A stretch of 64,000 bases of DNA. It comes from CAJXNP01 sp050305935 (lineage in GTDB: Bacteria > Bacteroidota > Bacteroidia > Cytophagales > Cyclobacteriaceae). Below are positions 36,142 through 45,892 of this stretch, in pieces; the stretch's first letter is position 1, and each line of letters begins with the position of its first letter. Below the pieces are notes generated by a model that saw only the letters and a list, made by a program, of their open reading frames with translations, did no database searches and was not told where the DNA came from. The translations under genes and the position numbers were made by a program. The DNA is taken from assembly GCA_050305935.1 (NCBI GenBank), contig JBNLGG010000003.1, forward strand, positions 88,521 to 152,520. Reading direction: 5' to 3'.

Positions 36142-37218
36142 ATGAATCCCAAAAAAACTGTGCTGCTTCTTTATGGCGGAAAATCTGTGGAACACGAGAT
36201 TTCCGTACGTTCGGCAAAAAATGTTTTTGACAATGTTGACACCCATATTTATAATGTTGTTCTGGTTGGCATTGACAAGCAGGGTATCTGGTATTTAAAT
36301 GAGGCCGTGTCAGCTGATATTTCTAATGGCGACAAAGTGGCGCCGATACCTACCAGGGGAGCAGGCGAGCTGATCAACCTGAGGGATGGAAGTAGGGTTT
36401 CATATGATATCGTTTTTCCGGTTTTGCATGGCACGGACGGGGAGGATGGAGCCATTCAGGGAATTTTCAAGGCATATAACATACCGCTAGTGGGCTGCAC
36501 TGTGTTGGGTTCGGCAGTATCGATGGATAAAATAGTTTCCAAAAAGCTACTGAAAGAATCTGGCGTACCGGTGGCGGATTATTTATATTTCTCCCATACC
36601 GAAAAGGATGAATTCCCGTTTTCGAGGATTGTCGAAAGAATTGGACTTCCTTTTATGATAAAAGCGGCTGCACTGGGATCGTCGGTGGGAATCTCAAAAG
36701 TAAATTCAGAAGATGAATTTGGGCCCGCCTTGGAAGATGCCTTCCGTTATGGCTCCCAGGTGCTGATTGAGGAATTTGTGAAAGGACGGGAGTTGGAGTG
36801 TGGGGTTATTGGAAACGAAAGCCCTGAGTCTACCCTGCCCGGAGAAATTGTGATGAAGAAAAATTATTCATTTTACGACTACCAGGCAAAATACCAGGAC
36901 GAAGAAGCAATCGATATTGTCATCCCGGCACAGGTATCTGCCGAAACCTCCGCGCAGATTCAGAAATATTGTGTGTTGGCCTACCAAGCGCTGAACTGCA
37001 ATGATTACTCCCGGGTGGACGTCTTTCTGACAGAGGAAAATAAAGTCGTCATTAATGAGATAAATACGATCCCAGGCTTTACCAACGTGAGTATGTTCCC
37101 CATGCTTTGGAGCAATATGGGCTTAAAGTATAGGGATCTGATCAGTAAGCTCCTGGAACTGGCGCAGTCAAGATGGGAACGACAGAATTCATATCAGACG
37201 AGCTATGATAAAGCCTGA
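36142..37218 (+). CDS. ddl: D-alanine--D-alanine ligase
   Basis: This 358-residue ATP-grasp enzyme has the start VLLLYGGKSVEHEISVRSAK, the loop FPVLHGTDGEDGAIQG, the SVGISKV segment, and the metal-binding end VVINEINTIPGFTNVSMFP. It makes the D-Ala-D-Ala dipeptide for peptidoglycan in the cytoplasm. It starts 12 bases after the metalloprotease stop codon and precedes a PASTA-domain gene, a neighbour pair that I recall as common in Bacteroidota. Confidence 0.96.
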   Translation: MNPKKTVLLLYGGKSVEHEISVRSAKNVFDNVDTHIYNVVLVGIDKQGIWYLNEAVSADISNGDKVAPIPTRGAGELINLRDGSRVSYDIVFPVLHGTDGEDGAIQGIFKAYNIPLVGCTVLGSAVSMDKIVSKKLLKESGVPVADYLYFSHTEKDEFPFSRIVERIGLPFMIKAAALGSSVGISKVNSEDEFGPALEDAFRYGSQVLIEEFVKGRELECGVIGNESPESTLPGEIVMKKNYSFYDYQAKYQDEEAIDIVIPAQVSAETSAQIQKYCVLAYQALNCNDYSRVDVFLTEENKVVINEINTIPGFTNVSMFPMLWSNMGLKYRDLISKLLELAQSRWERQNSYQTSYDKA

Positions 37219-37285
37219 CTTTTATATGAAACTATATTTTCCTACGTTTGATTTCAAAGTGTTTTTTCTCCGAACTATTTGATTT

Positions 37286-38167
37286 ATGAAATTTGATTTT
37301 TTAAAGGTCGTTCAATCCTTCAAAGAACACAACGCGAGGGGCTTACTTCTAAATTTGGGACTGATTGTCGCCGTTGGACTTACATTGCTTCTGACCTTTT
37401 TTTATTGGTTCTTACCGTCGATAACCAACCAGGATGAGACGCTTACTGTGCCAAATTTGGAAGGCATGCACTATGATCAACTAGATGAGTTTCTAAAAAA
37501 ACGAGGCCTGAATTACGAGGTACAGGATTCAGCCTATTCATCGGTATACGAACCGTTCACGGTACTAAAGCAGTACCCGGCGGCAGGTGAATTAGTAAAG
37601 GAGGGAAGAAAGATATATATCATTATCAAGTCACGGGAACCTGAAAAGGTAAGGATGCCCAATTTGATCGATGGCTCGCTTAAAAATGCAGAGCTGATCC
37701 TGAAAAGTTATGGATTAAAAAGGGGTGAAATCACCTACAAGCCTGATCTTGCTCCGAATGCCATTCTTGAACAATGGCATGATGGTGAAAAAATTGAGCC
37801 TCAGACTTTAATCGCCAAAGGGTCAGAAATCGACCTGGTTGTGGGTGATGGTTTTGGAAATCGTCAATTTCCTTTAGGCAATTTCGTTGGGAGAAGCCTG
37901 GAAGACGTGGAATTTGCTATTAACGGGCAAGGTTTGAACGTGGGATCCGTTATTGTTCAAATCGTTGATCCTGATTTTTACCTGGACCTCAATATTCTCG
38001 ATGTTGATTCCCTGTTGGTAACAGAATCTGAAATTGTGGTGAAACAAAATCCCGAATATGGCACTACGGTGCGGTTGGGCGATATTGTTGATTTATGGGT
38101 GGGCGTATTAAATGAAGAAGACAGCCTTGGGCTCGTAAACAGGCGGAACGGGGACTATATAGAGTAG
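37286..38167 (+). CDS. PASTA-domain membrane protein
   Basis: This 293-residue protein has a short cytoplasmic tail, one membrane segment at about 22-44 and then three PASTA domains (about 55-115, 116-185 and 186-275), each beginning with a P-N-L or G-x-S-L-E-D type strand and ending in a V-x-V-x-V-G-like strand. PASTA domains bind peptidoglycan fragments or beta-lactams. No kinase domain is attached. It sits just after ddl and probably acts at the cell wall on the periplasmic side. Confidence 0.88.
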   Translation: MKFDFLKVVQSFKEHNARGLLLNLGLIVAVGLTLLLTFFYWFLPSITNQDETLTVPNLEGMHYDQLDEFLKKRGLNYEVQDSAYSSVYEPFTVLKQYPAAGELVKEGRKIYIIIKSREPEKVRMPNLIDGSLKNAELILKSYGLKRGEITYKPDLAPNAILEQWHDGEKIEPQTLIAKGSEIDLVVGDGFGNRQFPLGNFVGRSLEDVEFAINGQGLNVGSVIVQIVDPDFYLDLNILDVDSLLVTESEIVVKQNPEYGTTVRLGDIVDLWVGVLNEEDSLGLVNRRNGDYIE

Positions 38168-38174
38168 GATTTGC

Positions 38175-39980
38175 ATGAGAATCATTCTTAAGATATCGGT
38201 TTTGATAATTGGCATTAATGGGATGGCCTTTGGTCAGCTCCATTATGTTCCCCTTGACTACTCTGATAACAGAACTCCATTAAGGACGGCTGAGGATAGC
38301 ACGCAAATTTCATTACCCGTTTGGGATGATTTTTCAACGAGTTACATTTATCCGGATTCATCCATTTGGATAAACAGTGAAAATGTCCAAATTCAATCCG
38401 GGATTGGTATTTATCCGCCGTCAGTGAATGTTGCTGCCTTCGATGGAGCGAATCAATTTGGCAATCCTTACGGCTCGGCCCCCACCTCCGAAGGAATAGG
38501 TGACAGCCTGGTGAGCCGATTTATTGATTTATCCGGGGCCGATCAAAATTCAACTTTCCTGAGCTTTTATTATCAGAAAGAAGGGAGGGGAGAGCTGCCA
38601 GATGACAATGACTTTTTAAGGCTATTGGTAAAGAATGATACCAATACCTGGGTAGAGGTTTGGAAGGTTTCCGGAAACGATATTAATGTGCAGGACGATT
38701 TTTCTTTTTTTGTGGTGCCAATTGATAATCAACATTATTTTCATGAATATTTCCAGTTTAAGTTTGAATCATTTGGCAGGCTTGCAGGGCCATTTGACAA
38801 CTGGCATGTGGATTATGTTTATTTGAACGATGGTAGAAATGGTGACGTTCTGGATCTGATCGATCACACTATTCTTAGTCCGCCAACTTCTTTCTTTAAG
38901 ACTTATTCCTCGGTTCCTTACGACCAATTTATTTTCGACCCGGATATTTACCTGGATTCCTCATCAATTGACATACAAAACATTGAGAATAAGAATACTG
39001 CGATTTCAGCTTCTTTTCAATTGAGATATCAACAGAACAATGATGTAATTGCGGTTATTGATGACACGGTGGTGGTAAACAGAGCTATATTCTTACCTTT
39101 TCAAATTAGGACCTTTAATTCTTCAATCCCGGATAAAGCAATTTTTGAGGGTTTATCGGATTCTTTGTTTTTGACCTCCTTTTATTTTATTAATACACTT
39201 GACGATACAAGCATTGTGAATCTGAGGGCCAATGACACTGTTTCAACAAACTTTTCAATATATGAAGAACTTTCCTACGATGACGGTACGGCAGAGTTTA
39301 CCGCCGGAATAAACGGGCTGGGTTCAGAGTTGGCTTATCAGTTTTATACCCCTATCGAAGACCAGATCACTGGTTTGAAGATTTACTTTCCAAATCTAAA
39401 TACCGGAAGTGTGGGTAATCAATTTATCATTAAGGTATGGAATAAGCTGGAGAATAATGCCCAGTCTGAGGTTTACAGCTTTTCGGCTACCCGACAAAAC
39501 GGGTCGATCAATGAGTTTACCTACTATCCCTTTCCCAGAGCGGTTTCTGTTTCTGATACTTTCTACATCGGGTATGAGCAGCGAATCGAAGGTTTATTTG
39601 TGGTGGGCTATGACAAAAATACCAGTTCATCCGATAAAATTTATTTCAGGACGGGCACCTTGTGGGAGCCCAATACTGATCTCACAGGCAGTCTGATGAT
39701 TCGTCCGGTCTTTGGCGATGCAAATTCGGGAGTTATTACCGGTATTGATAAAATTTTGAATGAAGATGTAATTATTTATCCCAATCCCTCAAAAGAGATA
39801 TTTCGATTTAACAAAGAAATCACACCATTAGAGATATATGATATTTCAGGAAAACAGCTTGAAAAGAGTGCCGTTTTTCGATCAAGCAGTGTTAATTTGA
39901 GGGGCTATCCAGCAGGAATTTATTTCATTAAATTCCTGGACAATGGCCAGGTGAAAACGAGAAAATTACTACTTCAATAA
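38175..39980 (+). CDS. Secreted protein with T9SS type A sorting domain
   Basis: This 601-residue protein has a signal peptide (KISVLIIGINGMAFG, then Q) and a C-terminal type A sorting domain of about 75 residues (EDVIIYPNPSKEIFRF to KTRKLLLQ, with PNPSKE as the usual start). The middle is strand-rich with many Asp/Ser residues and no catalytic motif I recognise; it resembles the large non-enzymatic surface proteins of Bacteroidota. It follows the PASTA gene by 7 bases and is probably last in the ddl operon. Its role is unknown. Confidence 0.82.
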   Translation: MRIILKISVLIIGINGMAFGQLHYVPLDYSDNRTPLRTAEDSTQISLPVWDDFSTSYIYPDSSIWINSENVQIQSGIGIYPPSVNVAAFDGANQFGNPYGSAPTSEGIGDSLVSRFIDLSGADQNSTFLSFYYQKEGRGELPDDNDFLRLLVKNDTNTWVEVWKVSGNDINVQDDFSFFVVPIDNQHYFHEYFQFKFESFGRLAGPFDNWHVDYVYLNDGRNGDVLDLIDHTILSPPTSFFKTYSSVPYDQFIFDPDIYLDSSSIDIQNIENKNTAISASFQLRYQQNNDVIAVIDDTVVVNRAIFLPFQIRTFNSSIPDKAIFEGLSDSLFLTSFYFINTLDDTSIVNLRANDTVSTNFSIYEELSYDDGTAEFTAGINGLGSELAYQFYTPIEDQITGLKIYFPNLNTGSVGNQFIIKVWNKLENNAQSEVYSFSATRQNGSINEFTYYPFPRAVSVSDTFYIGYEQRIEGLFVVGYDKNTSSSDKIYFRTGTLWEPNTDLTGSLMIRPVFGDANSGVITGIDKILNEDVIIYPNPSKEIFRFNKEITPLEIYDISGKQLEKSAVFRSSSVNLRGYPAGIYFIKFLDNGQVKTRKLLLQ

Positions 39981-40099
39981 ATATTTGATGAAGAAATAGT
40001 TAAATAATTTTTAGCCCCTACAAAAAGCTGTTTATAGTGGGAATTTAAAATAATTAATTCAATATTTGACCCCTGATTTTTAACCACGATTATACGATT

Positions 40100-41089
40100 A
40101 TGCAAGAGATTGTTCCGGCGATTACCGCAGTGGCAGGATATGTTCCAGATTACGTACTGACAAATCAAGAATTGGAAACCATGGTCGAGACAAATGACGA
40201 ATGGATCCAGACACGTACAGGTATAAAGGAAAGAAGAATATTAAAAGGTGAGGGTAAGGGCACTTCGGTAATGGCAACTAAGGTGTTGGAACAATTGCTT
40301 GAAAAAAAGCAGCTAGATCCCAAAGAGCTCGATGCTGTATTGATCGCCACTGTTACCCCTGATTTTTTATTTCCAACCACCGCTAACATCGTAGCGGACA
40401 ATGTGGGTGCTGTGAATGCATTTAGCTATGACCTGACCGCTGCCTGTAGCGGCTTTTTATATGCTCTTGAGACGGGGTCAAACCTTATTAGGTCTGGCAG
40501 ATACAAAAATATTGCGGTGATCGGCGGGGATAAAATGTCATCGATTGTAAATTACAAAGACCGGAACACCTGCATCCTTTTTGGTGACGGTGCCGGAGGA
40601 GTATTACTTCAGGCCAGTGAAAATGGATTAGGTATTAAGGACGCCATCCTTCGGAGCGATGGTAGTGGAAGGGAATATCTATATATGAAAGGCGGGGGAT
40701 CAGTTAACCCTCCCTCACATAAGACTGTAGACAATGAGATGCACTATTTATTCCAGGATGGCAAAACGGTATTCAAATTTGCAGTGACCAAGATGGCAGA
40801 AGTTTCAGTTGACATTATGGAAAGAAATAACCTGACTGGCGAAGACATTGCATATCTTGTCCCTCACCAGGCCAACAAGAGAATCATAGATGCCACAGCG
40901 AGCAGGATGGGTATCGGGCCTGAAAAAGTGACCATGAATATCGAACGATACGGGAATACCACTGCCGGAACAATACCACTTTGTTTGTGGGAGTGGGAAA
41001 ACAAGTTTAAAAAGGGTGACAATGTAATTCTCGCAGCCTTTGGTGGTGGTTTTACCTGGGGCGCTATTTATTTACAGTGGGCTTATTAA
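40100..41089 (+). CDS. fabH: Beta-ketoacyl-ACP synthase III
   Basis: This 329-residue thiolase-fold enzyme has all parts of the FabH triad: Cys116 in [14 protein letters not shown], the His in [10 protein letters not shown], and the Asn in [13 protein letters not shown]. The usual [14 protein letters not shown] substrate loop is present. It starts fatty acid synthesis by condensing acyl-CoA with malonyl-ACP. It appears to be alone; a hairpin follows at 41107. The usual plsX and rpmF neighbours are absent here. Confidence 0.96.
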   Translation: MQEIVPAITAVAGYVPDYVLTNQELETMVETNDEWIQTRTGIKERRILKGEGKGTSVMATKVLEQLLEKKQLDPKELDAVLIATVTPDFLFPTTANIVADNVGAVNAFSYDLTAACSGFLYALETGSNLIRSGRYKNIAVIGGDKMSSIVNYKDRNTCILFGDGAGGVLLQASENGLGIKDAILRSDGSGREYLYMKGGGSVNPPSHKTVDNEMHYLFQDGKTVFKFAVTKMAEVSVDIMERNNLTGEDIAYLVPHQANKRIIDATASRMGIGPEKVTMNIERYGNTTAGTIPLCLWEWENKFKKGDNVILAAFGGGFTWGAIYLQWAY

Positions 41090-41106
41090 TTCCCGGAAAA
41101 GAATAA

Positions 41107-41126
41107 CCCCGCTAATAATAGCGGGG
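41107..41126 (+). terminator. Hairpin after fabH, weak terminator candidate
   Basis: CCCCGCTA and TAGCGGGG form a perfect 8-bp stem with a four-base loop, 18 bases after the fabH stop codon. No T run follows, so termination is uncertain. Confidence 0.5.
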
Positions 41127-41382
41127 CCAAACCTAATAAACCTCAAAAAACCAGAACTGTATTTTACTTTTCTTTTTCCTTTGGAAATTGAATCTCTTAT
41201 CCTCTTCAAAACTACCCTGTCTACCTCTGGGACTTTGATTGTAGATCTGCAGCAAATCCAAATATATGTAGGGGTAAAAAATTATACAAGCGAAATTTCG
41301 CTTTTTATGAATTTTCGTTGAAAATTTTGTTCCTGTTTTTACATTCTCTTATAATTGTATTTTGTTGAAAATCTGAGCCCGC

Positions 41383-42882
41383 TTGAGGAGTAACGAGGAG
41401 AATATAAAACTGATATTTGGGATAAAGCTACGCCAACTTCGTCATGAGAAAAAACTATCATTGTCGCAGTTGAGCAAGCTTACAGGAATTTCTATTTCTT
41501 ACCTGAACGAGATAGAAAAAGGTAAAAAATATCCCAAAGCCAATAAGATCATGGAACTGGCTAATGCGCTCAAAGTGGACTATAATTACCTTGTCTCCTT
41601 GAAGCTGAGTAAAAAGCTAACGCCCATCGCCGACCTGCTCAAATCCAATATATTTTCTGACCTTCCGCTGGACATCTATGGAATAAGCAAAAGTAATCTC
41701 ATTGAGTTACTGTCAGATGCCCCGCTGAAACTGAGTGCCTTTGTTTCCACGATTATTCAGATCAGTAGAAATTATGACATGACGGTTGATAATTTTTACT
41801 CAACCGTGTTGACTTCCTATATAGAATTAAATAATAATTATTTTGAAAGTATTGAAAAGAATGCCATTAGCTTTCTGAATGAATTTAATATCGGGAAGGA
41901 TCATACGGTATATCCCGAGGAGTTAGAGAAAATACTGAAGGAGGAATATGGATATGTGATTGACGAGGACTTTTTGTCCTTTCATGATTACCTGAAAGAC
42001 CTGGACTCTGTCACTAAGCTAAATGGTGAAAATCCGGTTTTATTCCTGAATAAAAACCTCAACAATAAACAGCGGGCTTACGTGGTTGGCCTGGAATTAG
42101 GCTACAATTTTTTGGGTTTAGCCGAGCGCCCATGCACGTCCAACCTCGTTGAGAAAAAATCATTCGAAGAAGTATTGAACCATTATAAAGCATCCTATTT
42201 TGCCAATGCGCTTCTGATGGATGGGGAAAGGCTGGCCAGGGATATGGAGGCGTTTTTTAAAAAGGAAAAATTTGACCCTGATTTTTTAATAGAAATTAAG
42301 GAGAAGTACAACGCTTCGACGGAAATGTTTGTCAACAGGCTTGTCAATATCATTCCTAAATATTTCAAGCTCAACGAAATGCTGCTTTTCATTTTCTCGC
42401 ACGAACTGGAGTCGCCGGACTTTTCCCTTGAAATGGAAATGCACCTGGCGGGTATCCACAGTCCGCACGCGAATCTCCAGGCGGAATACTATTGCAGGCG
42501 ATGGAAGGGTATTTCAATCATCAAGGAATTCGAGGAAATCCAGAAAAAGCAAGAGCTGAAAAAGCCACTATGCGGAGTCCAGATATCTAATCACATCACC
42601 GAATCTAAAAACGAATACCTGATCATTTCATTTGCCAGAAACAGGCTTCCAAGCAAAAATGTTAATATGAGCATATCCTTTGGGCTGGAAATAAATGATC
42701 AACTGAAAAAGACGGTCAAGTTTTGGAACGATCCGGAGATCGAGAAAAAACAGGTGGGGAATACCTGCGAACGGTGCCCAATTATTGATTGCAGCGACCG
42801 GGTAGCAGAAGCAAAAAAACTAGAACAAAGGATCGAATTGAAGCTGAAAAAAGAAGCAATCAGATCCCTCGTTGAGAATTAA
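41383..42882 (+). CDS. XRE-family transcriptional regulator of the RamB/ScfR type
   Basis: The frame has a stop codon at 41374-41376 and no ATG before the HTH, so TTG at 41383 is the likely start (499 residues). Residues about 10-70 form an XRE helix-turn-helix (LRQLRHEKKLSLSQLSKLTG, ISISYLNEIEKG). The rest follows the short-chain fatty acyl regulator layout: an IrrE-like middle and a C-terminal CERCPIIDCSDR motif of the DUF2083 type. The ImmA/IrrE HExxH is not conserved; the matching helix reads VVGLELGYNFLG. RamB/ScfR proteins control acetate or propionate metabolism genes. Its own target here is unknown. Confidence 0.82.
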   Translation: MRSNEENIKLIFGIKLRQLRHEKKLSLSQLSKLTGISISYLNEIEKGKKYPKANKIMELANALKVDYNYLVSLKLSKKLTPIADLLKSNIFSDLPLDIYGISKSNLIELLSDAPLKLSAFVSTIIQISRNYDMTVDNFYSTVLTSYIELNNNYFESIEKNAISFLNEFNIGKDHTVYPEELEKILKEEYGYVIDEDFLSFHDYLKDLDSVTKLNGENPVLFLNKNLNNKQRAYVVGLELGYNFLGLAERPCTSNLVEKKSFEEVLNHYKASYFANALLMDGERLARDMEAFFKKEKFDPDFLIEIKEKYNASTEMFVNRLVNIIPKYFKLNEMLLFIFSHELESPDFSLEMEMHLAGIHSPHANLQAEYYCRRWKGISIIKEFEEIQKKQELKKPLCGVQISNHITESKNEYLIISFARNRLPSKNVNMSISFGLEINDQLKKTVKFWNDPEIEKKQVGNTCERCPIIDCSDRVAEAKKLEQRIELKLKKEAIRSLVEN

Positions 42883-43816
42883 TACCTTCCTGAAATTCCT
42901 GAATATGGCGGATGATGATTTGGAGCAATTTTTTTCTTGCCTCTAAACTTGCCCATGCGATGTGAGGGGTGATGAGTACTTTCTCCGGTGAATGGAGGTC
43001 TAAAAGTGGATTGTTTTTTTCAATGGGTTCCCTGGACAAAACGTCCGTAATCGCTCCTCGAATCCAGTTGTTGTTCAAGGCATCGGCCAGAGCAACCTCA
43101 TCAATGATTCCTCCCCTTCCCATGTTGATGATGATCGCTTCCTTCTTCATTTTCTTCAGTTCAGCTTCACCAATCAGGCTTTTTGTGTTTTCATCCAAAG
43201 GACTGTGAATGGATACTACATCGCAGTTAGAGAGGAGCTCATCCAATGTTACCCGATCATAATCCTGATTAGTATTTTTGCCGGAGGTGGAATAATAACA
43301 CACAGTTGCCCCAAATGCCTCCGCCAGTTTTGCCACTTCCCGGCCGATATTCCCCAATCCGATAATCCCAAATCGCTTACAATTCAACTCAAAGAAATCA
43401 TGGTGGATATGCGTAAATATATCGTTTTCGACATATTTGCCCGATTTAACATATTGCTCATAGTAATGGGTGCGATGTATGAAGTACAGGAGACAGTTAA
43501 ATGTAAACTGGGCCACACTTTTTGTCGAATAACCCACCGCATTTTTTACCTCAATACCCGCCTGCCTGCAATATTCCAAATCAACATTGTTAGTCCCCGT
43601 CGCTGCTATACAAATGAGTTTTAACTGGGGTGCCTGCGAAAGAGTTTTCGCATTGAGCACCACTTTATTGGTGATGACTATATCGCTTTCTTTGATTCTT
43701 GCAACGACGTCGTCGGCAGAAGTGGTTTCGTAAATTGAAACGTCCCCAAAATGTTTTAAGAGACTAATTTCTTTGAGATTGCCAAGGGTTTTGGCATCAA
43801 GAAATGCGATGCGCAT
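42860..43816 (-). CDS. D-2-hydroxyacid dehydrogenase (NAD-dependent)
   Basis: This 318-residue protein has the nucleotide-binding motif FGIIGLGNIGREVAKL and the three catalytic residues of the family: Arg in NMGRGGIIDE, Glu in SREPIEKNNP and His in LITPHIAW. It resembles glycerate dehydrogenase/hydroxypyruvate reductase (HprA) more than lactate dehydrogenase. It oxidises or reduces a 2-hydroxy acid in the cytoplasm. Its end overlaps the end of the regulator gene by 23 bases on the opposite strand, so the two transcripts converge. A short lipoprotein gene precedes it by 10 bases on the same strand. Confidence 0.92.
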   Translation of the reverse strand: MRIAFLDAKTLGNLKEISLLKHFGDVSIYETTSADDVVARIKESDIVITNKVVLNAKTLSQAPQLKLICIAATGTNNVDLEYCRQAGIEVKNAVGYSTKSVAQFTFNCLLYFIHRTHYYEQYVKSGKYVENDIFTHIHHDFFELNCKRFGIIGLGNIGREVAKLAEAFGATVCYYSTSGKNTNQDYDRVTLDELLSNCDVVSIHSPLDENTKSLIGEAELKKMKKEAIIINMGRGGIIDEVALADALNNNWIRGAITDVLSREPIEKNNPLLDLHSPEKVLITPHIAWASLEARKKLLQIIIRHIQEFQEGINSQRGI

Positions 43817-43826
43817 CTGTTGTGGT

Positions 43827-43991
43827 TTATTTTTTATAATTCTTTTTGTCGTATTGAATGGAATTATAATACTTCAATTTCTTTTTACCTTCGACACTAT
43901 TGTAAGAATGTTGGGCTTTGCAGGAAAACAAACCCACCACAAAAAGAAGAATCAGGAAACGAATGCCATGGTTAACAAGTGAATTTCTCAT
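43827..43991 (-). CDS. Small putative lipoprotein
   Basis: Starting at ATG 43991, the 54-residue product begins MRNSLVNHGIRFLILLFVVG and has a lipobox LFSC followed by KAQHSYNSVEGKKKLKYYNS. A hydrophobic stretch ending in Cys and a basic Tyr/Lys-rich tail resemble the starts of longer Bacteroidota lipoproteins, so this may be a small lipoprotein or a truncated one. It lies just upstream of the dehydrogenase gene. I see no family match. Confidence 0.5.
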   Translation of the reverse strand: MRNSLVNHGIRFLILLFVVGLFSCKAQHSYNSVEGKKKLKYYNSIQYDKKNYKK

Positions 43992-44170
43992 TTTAGCCCC
44001 AATTATACTTTGCAAGTTAGAAATATGCCGCCAAATAATTTATGCAATTATAATACACTAAGTACATGATACGGATATTGTACAACTGGTATCATTACGA
44101 CAAAATTTAACATTTGTAATATTTTTTTGTATTATTTCAATTATATTTGTGGCTTTCTCAAGGGAATTAG

Positions 44171-44773
44171 ATGCGGGTTACCTTTTTTATATTTCTTTTT
44201 TGTTGTATTTCTTTCATTTCTTCAGCCCAGGAAACTCCGGATGAAAGTGATAGTACAAGTACGAACATCGTTGAAAAGTTCTCAATTGAGATTACCCCGA
44301 CAGCCCAGTGGAGCACCATCTTTGACATAATGGCAAACTATGTGGGTCTGGAATTGTCTGCAGTTCTCAGGGAAAAATATTTTGTGAGTGTATATAGTGA
44401 ATATTTTATTGGCAAGCTGTCCAAAAGGGTGGTGTTTCCAAATTTCTACAATTTTAAGCACTTTAAAATTGGTTTGGGGGGAGGATATAACGTTCGGGTG
44501 AGTGACTTAATTCAGGTCCAGCCCTCCCTTAAGGTTTTGTTCGTAGATGCGCGCTGGATAGAGAAGGAACAAGCAAATTTTTATACTGCAGACAATTACC
44601 TGGATATCTTTCCGCAGGTAGCCTTGGCGGTGATGCCTGACAAAAAAATCCAGGTCGTTTCTGGTATTGGTTACCACATTGCCAGCTCGTCAAAACTCAT
44701 TGCCGCTTCCGATTCTGAATTATCTGGTGTAAATTTATTTGCAGGCATTAAATTCAAAATCTATTCAAAGTGA
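44171..44773 (+). CDS. Outer-membrane beta-barrel-like protein of unknown function
   Basis: This 200-residue protein has a signal peptide (MRVTFFIFLFCCISFISSAQ) and then alternating strands with aromatic ends (FSIEITPTAQWSTIFDIM, FKIGLGGGYNVRVSDLIQVQ), ending GVNLFAGIKFKIYSK. This fits a small outer-membrane barrel of eight to ten strands of the kind common in Bacteroidota. The stop codon overlaps the GTG start of the next gene, so the two are probably co-translated. No function can be given. Confidence 0.65.
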   Translation: MRVTFFIFLFCCISFISSAQETPDESDSTSTNIVEKFSIEITPTAQWSTIFDIMANYVGLELSAVLREKYFVSVYSEYFIGKLSKRVVFPNFYNFKHFKIGLGGGYNVRVSDLIQVQPSLKVLFVDARWIEKEQANFYTADNYLDIFPQVALAVMPDKKIQVVSGIGYHIASSSKLIAASDSELSGVNLFAGIKFKIYSK

Positions 44774-45879
44774 AATTTCTTCTTCACATATTGATTCTAT
44801 TTAGTTTTTTATTGTCGGCTTGTTCTACCGAGCTAACGGAATTAAGTGAAGAAGATTGGGAATACAGCAATCCGCAATCCAATGAATTAAATCCATATCC
44901 TCTGATCGAATTGGATAATGAATTAAAAGAAGAAGGATTTGGTCCCGTGAAAAGTTTGACGATCATCAAAGACCAAAAGCTAGTATTCGAAAATTACTAT
45001 CAAAACTGCGATCCCGAAGACTTATATCCCCTGGAAAGAGGCACACAAGCGATATTTTACATTCTTTTTGATGAACTGTTGAGCGAAGCGCAAATATCGT
45101 TTTCTGATAGTGTCATTAATTTGATCTCGGGCTATGAGCAATATTTTGACAATATTCCACAAAAGGACAGGATTACCGTTTATGACCTGATGAACAACAG
45201 GTCAGGGATTTGGTGGAATGAGTGGGATCTGCAATACAGGGCAAATCCGAATGATGCAGACGAGATGAAGCTTCAGAATGACTGGGTTGAGTATGTATTG
45301 TCGAGAAGAATGATCAGGGAGCCTGGCCAGGAGTTCAATTATAACAGCGGTCACGCGATCCTGTTGTCTGGCATCCTGTCACAGCATTTGGAGCAAAGAC
45401 TATTTGAAACTTTTAGAAACAAACTGTTTGAACCCCTTGGAATCAAGGATTATCAATGGAGCCTAACTCAGTCAGGTCGTCTCAACAGTGCCTCCGGCCT
45501 AAAAATGAAAGCCCGGGATATGGCAAAGATCGGAATGCTGCTGGCGCAGGAAGGTCAATGGAAAAACCAGGAAATTTATTCGGAAAGATGGTCTGATATT
45601 CTCCTTTTACCACCCATCGTCGACAATTACTACAATTACAGAATGGGCTGGTTTAAATTTGGCTATTTTCACCCCATTACCAGGGATAATATGGCCACTG
45701 TAAAAGATTTTGTGTTTTTGTGGGGTGAGGGTGGCCAGTTTATTTTTGTCTCACCTAAGAATAAAATGACCGTGGTATTTACCGGTGGTTTTGAGCATGG
45801 CAAGGAATCCGACTACATTTTTTATCTTTTTAACAAGTATATTGTCCCTTCAATAACCGAAAGTTCACCCGGAACTTAA
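44770..45879 (+). CDS. Serine hydrolase-fold lipoprotein, catalytic motif apparently lost
   Basis: This 369-residue protein starts at GTG 44770, overlapping the previous stop, and carries a lipoprotein signal (MKFLLHILILFSFLLSAC). The rest matches the beta-lactamase/serine hydrolase family (PF00144): DLMNNRSGIWW, a Y-x-N motif in EFNYNSGHAILLSGIL, and late strands WGEGGQFIFVSPKNKMTVVF. The nucleophile region, normally SxxK, aligns with RGTQ (LERGTQAIFYIL), lacking both Ser and Lys. It is probably a non-catalytic member, perhaps binding or structural, at the cell envelope. The alignment was done by eye, so an offset is possible. Confidence 0.65.
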   Translation: MKFLLHILILFSFLLSACSTELTELSEEDWEYSNPQSNELNPYPLIELDNELKEEGFGPVKSLTIIKDQKLVFENYYQNCDPEDLYPLERGTQAIFYILFDELLSEAQISFSDSVINLISGYEQYFDNIPQKDRITVYDLMNNRSGIWWNEWDLQYRANPNDADEMKLQNDWVEYVLSRRMIREPGQEFNYNSGHAILLSGILSQHLEQRLFETFRNKLFEPLGIKDYQWSLTQSGRLNSASGLKMKARDMAKIGMLLAQEGQWKNQEIYSERWSDILLLPPIVDNYYNYRMGWFKFGYFHPITRDNMATVKDFVFLWGEGGQFIFVSPKNKMTVVFTGGFEHGKESDYIFYLFNKYIVPSITESSPGT

Positions 45880-45892
45880 TATACATTGCACT

